A stretch of 64,000 nt of DNA from Clostridia bacterium (GTDB lineage: Bacteria > Bacillota > Clostridia > TANB77 > CAG-508): the NCBI GenBank assembly GCA_029258515.1, contig JARHYK010000032.1, forward strand, positions 62,001-126,000, written 5' to 3'. This document shows, one piece after another, positions 62,558 through 64,000 of the stretch. The notes beneath the pieces are model-generated. The model made no database searches and was not told where the DNA came from. It saw only the letters and a program-made list of their open reading frames with translations. The position numbers were made by a program, and so were the translations under genes. Position 1 is the first letter of the stretch. Each line of letters begins with the position of its first letter.

Positions 62558-64000
62558 CTAATTAAGTTTAATTTTTTTTAATCTTAATGCATTAAATACA
62601 ACAAATAAGCTACTTAAAATCATTGATACACAAGCAATCATCGGATTTATTGCAATATTAAATTTAGTAAATATTCCCATAGCTATTGGAACCATACATG
62701 AATTATATGCAAAAGCCCAAAATAGATTTTGCTTTATGTTTTTTAATGTTTTTGCACTAAGATTTATTAGGTCAATGATTTTTAATAAATTATTATTCAT
62801 TAAAATGACATCTGCTGTATCTGTAGCTATATCTGTAGCACTAGAAACTGATATAGCAATATCAGCTAAAGTTAAACTTGGCGCATCATTTATTCCGTCC
62901 CCTACCATTATTACTTGTTTATTTTTTGCTTTTAAATCTTTTATAGCATTAGCTTTTTCCTTTGGAACAACATCAGATATAATGTTTGTAATTCCTAATT
63001 CTCTTCCGATTTCATTTGCTGTTTCTTTATTATCTCCTGTTAGCATAATTATATCTATATTAAGTTTTTTTAGTTTATCTATCAATTTTTTTGCTTCTTT
63101 TCTTATAGTATCTTTTATTCCTATTAGCCCTAATATTTGGTTATTTTTAACAATATAAATTATACTATTCCCACTTTTGGTTAATTTTTTTTCATCTTCA
63201 GTATATGTGTTAGTTATTTCTAATTTGTTTAATAATTTTGAATTACAAGCATAATATATATCCTTTTCTTTAATTGCTTTCATTCCAAAACCTACTAAAT
63301 TTTCTACTTCAAATGTATTATCAAAAGTTATATTTTTTTCTTTCAAGGAATTAATAACTCCTTTAGCAATTGGATGTGTTGACTTTTCTTCAATACTTCC
63401 TAAAATTGATAATAAGTTATTTTCACTCAAGTTTGAATAATTATATACTTTAGAAATTTTTAAATTACCATTTGTTAATGTTCCTGTTTTGTCAAAGACT
63501 ATAGTATTAATTTTATTTGCTAATTCAAAAGTTTCACTTGATTTGACTAAAATTCCATTTTTAGCACTAACGCCTTCTGCAATTACAATAGCAAGAGGTG
63601 TTGCAAGGCCTAAAGCACATGGACAAGCTACCACTAAAACAGTTACAAATCGTATTAAACTTTCATTAAAAGAAATACCAAATATTAATGAAACTATAAA
63701 TGTTAAAACAGCTAAAATAATTATAATAGGAACAAAATAACTACTAATTTTATCTGCTAATAATGAAATAGGAGCCTTAGTATTTGTTGCCTCTACTACT
63801 AAATTTACTATCTCTGATATAGTTGAATCTTTTCCTATTTTTTCTGCTTTATATTCAATGATTCCATCATAATTTATTGAACCTGCAATTACTTTATCAT
63901 CTTCTCTTTTTGTTACTGGCTTACTTTCTCCTGTGATAAAAGACTCATCCAAATGAGTAGTTCCTTTAACGATAACACCATCTACAGCAATTTTTTCACC
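62558..64000 (-). CDS. copA: Copper-translocating P-type ATPase CopA (5' end outside window)
   Basis: The gene runs off the right edge, so the N-terminal metal-binding and first membrane domains are missing. The visible part starts GEKIAVDGVIVKG and includes the actuator motif TGES, the metal-site CPC in VVACPCALGLATP, the phosphorylated Asp in DKTGTLTNG, the HP motif in STHPIAKGV, TGDN, GDGINDAPSL and two final membrane helices with YNSCMVPIAMG. It exports Cu(I) from the cytoplasm using ATP. prfB starts 22 bp behind its stop. Confidence 0.95.
   Translation of the reverse strand, partial: GEKIAVDGVIVKGTTHLDESFITGESKPVTKREDDKVIAGSINYDGIIEYKAEKIGKDSTISEIVNLVVEATNTKAPISLLADKISSYFVPIIIILAVLTFIVSLIFGISFNESLIRFVTVLVVACPCALGLATPLAIVIAEGVSAKNGILVKSSETFELANKINTIVFDKTGTLTNGNLKISKVYNYSNLSENNLLSILGSIEEKSTHPIAKGVINSLKEKNITFDNTFEVENLVGFGMKAIKEKDIYYACNSKLLNKLEITNTYTEDEKKLTKSGNSIIYIVKNNQILGLIGIKDTIRKEAKKLIDKLKKLNIDIIMLTGDNKETANEIGRELGITNIISDVVPKEKANAIKDLKAKNKQVIMVGDGINDAPSLTLADIAISVSSATDIATDTADVILMNNNLLKIIDLINLSAKTLKNIKQNLFWAFAYNSCMVPIAMGIFTKFNIAINPMIACVSMILSSLFVVFNALRLKKIKLN

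Overview
This window is chromosomal DNA from a very AT-rich, spore-forming anaerobic Firmicute, most likely an uncultured gut or rumen member of the Clostridia. The evidence is the extreme A/T codon use, strong AGGAGG ribosome binding sites, sporulation genes (ytvI, yabP, yabQ), a reverse-type rubrerythrin, a UvrA/UvrB/SecA/Rho core set of Gram-positive type and many simple intrinsic terminators. No tRNA, rRNA or CRISPR array was seen. The species cannot be named from sequence alone.

Layout. 1-2.5 kb: an MBOAT acyltransferase end, an SGNH hydrolase, an ECF sigma factor and an RsiV-like anti-sigma factor form one operon, probably envelope O-acetylation under stress control. 2.7-17.5 kb: housekeeping genes (alpha/beta hydrolase, a two-OB SSB-like protein, uvrB, uvrA, uraA-upp, murD, a CBS protein, ytvI) with several small unknown proteins. 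17.5-24.8 kb: guaA, a decayed gene, secA, then a PerR/Fur regulator with a perfect Fur-type operator and reverse rubrerythrin. 25.0-35.3 kb: a compact fatty-acid synthesis operon (acyl-CoA ligase, birA, fabD, fabG, fabF, accB, fabZ, accC, accD, accA, fabI, acpP). 35.4-36.7 kb: nagB and a YfcE phosphodiesterase.

37-54.3 kb is the accessory region. It starts with a 1284-residue secreted protein (NPCBM, transglutaminase-like, F5/8C, Ig-like, dockerin) followed 13 bp later by a membrane-anchored cohesin protein with an LPKAG sorting-like motif: a two-gene surface complex. Next come an MFS transporter, a frameshifted DUF4143 ATPase, a graveyard of gene fragments (including a BREX brxA start and an ABC exporter end), and a membrane-anchored homologue of the streptococcal IgG protease IdeS/Mac with all catalytic residues. 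A structured small RNA candidate lies downstream. AT-rich gene-free stretches hold several unexplained repeat families, and a GntR-ABC transporter operon follows.

54.6-64 kb, nearly all on the minus strand, returns to core genes: metG, an IS transposase remnant, a P-loop kinase, rho, the yabP-yabQ-divIC cluster, aspartokinase, prfB and the 3' part of copA.

The most unusual signals are: (1) three genes (DUF4143 ATPase, yabQ, prfB) each interrupted by one extra C that creates an in-frame CGG codon, where a +1 shift onto GGN restores a normal-length product; (2) the cohesin-dockerin pair; (3) the IdeS-like protease; (4) the tri-hairpin RNA at about 48.87-48.97 kb; and (5) a dispersed repeat whose left half, full form and right half sit at 43.3, 51.6 and 54.3 kb.
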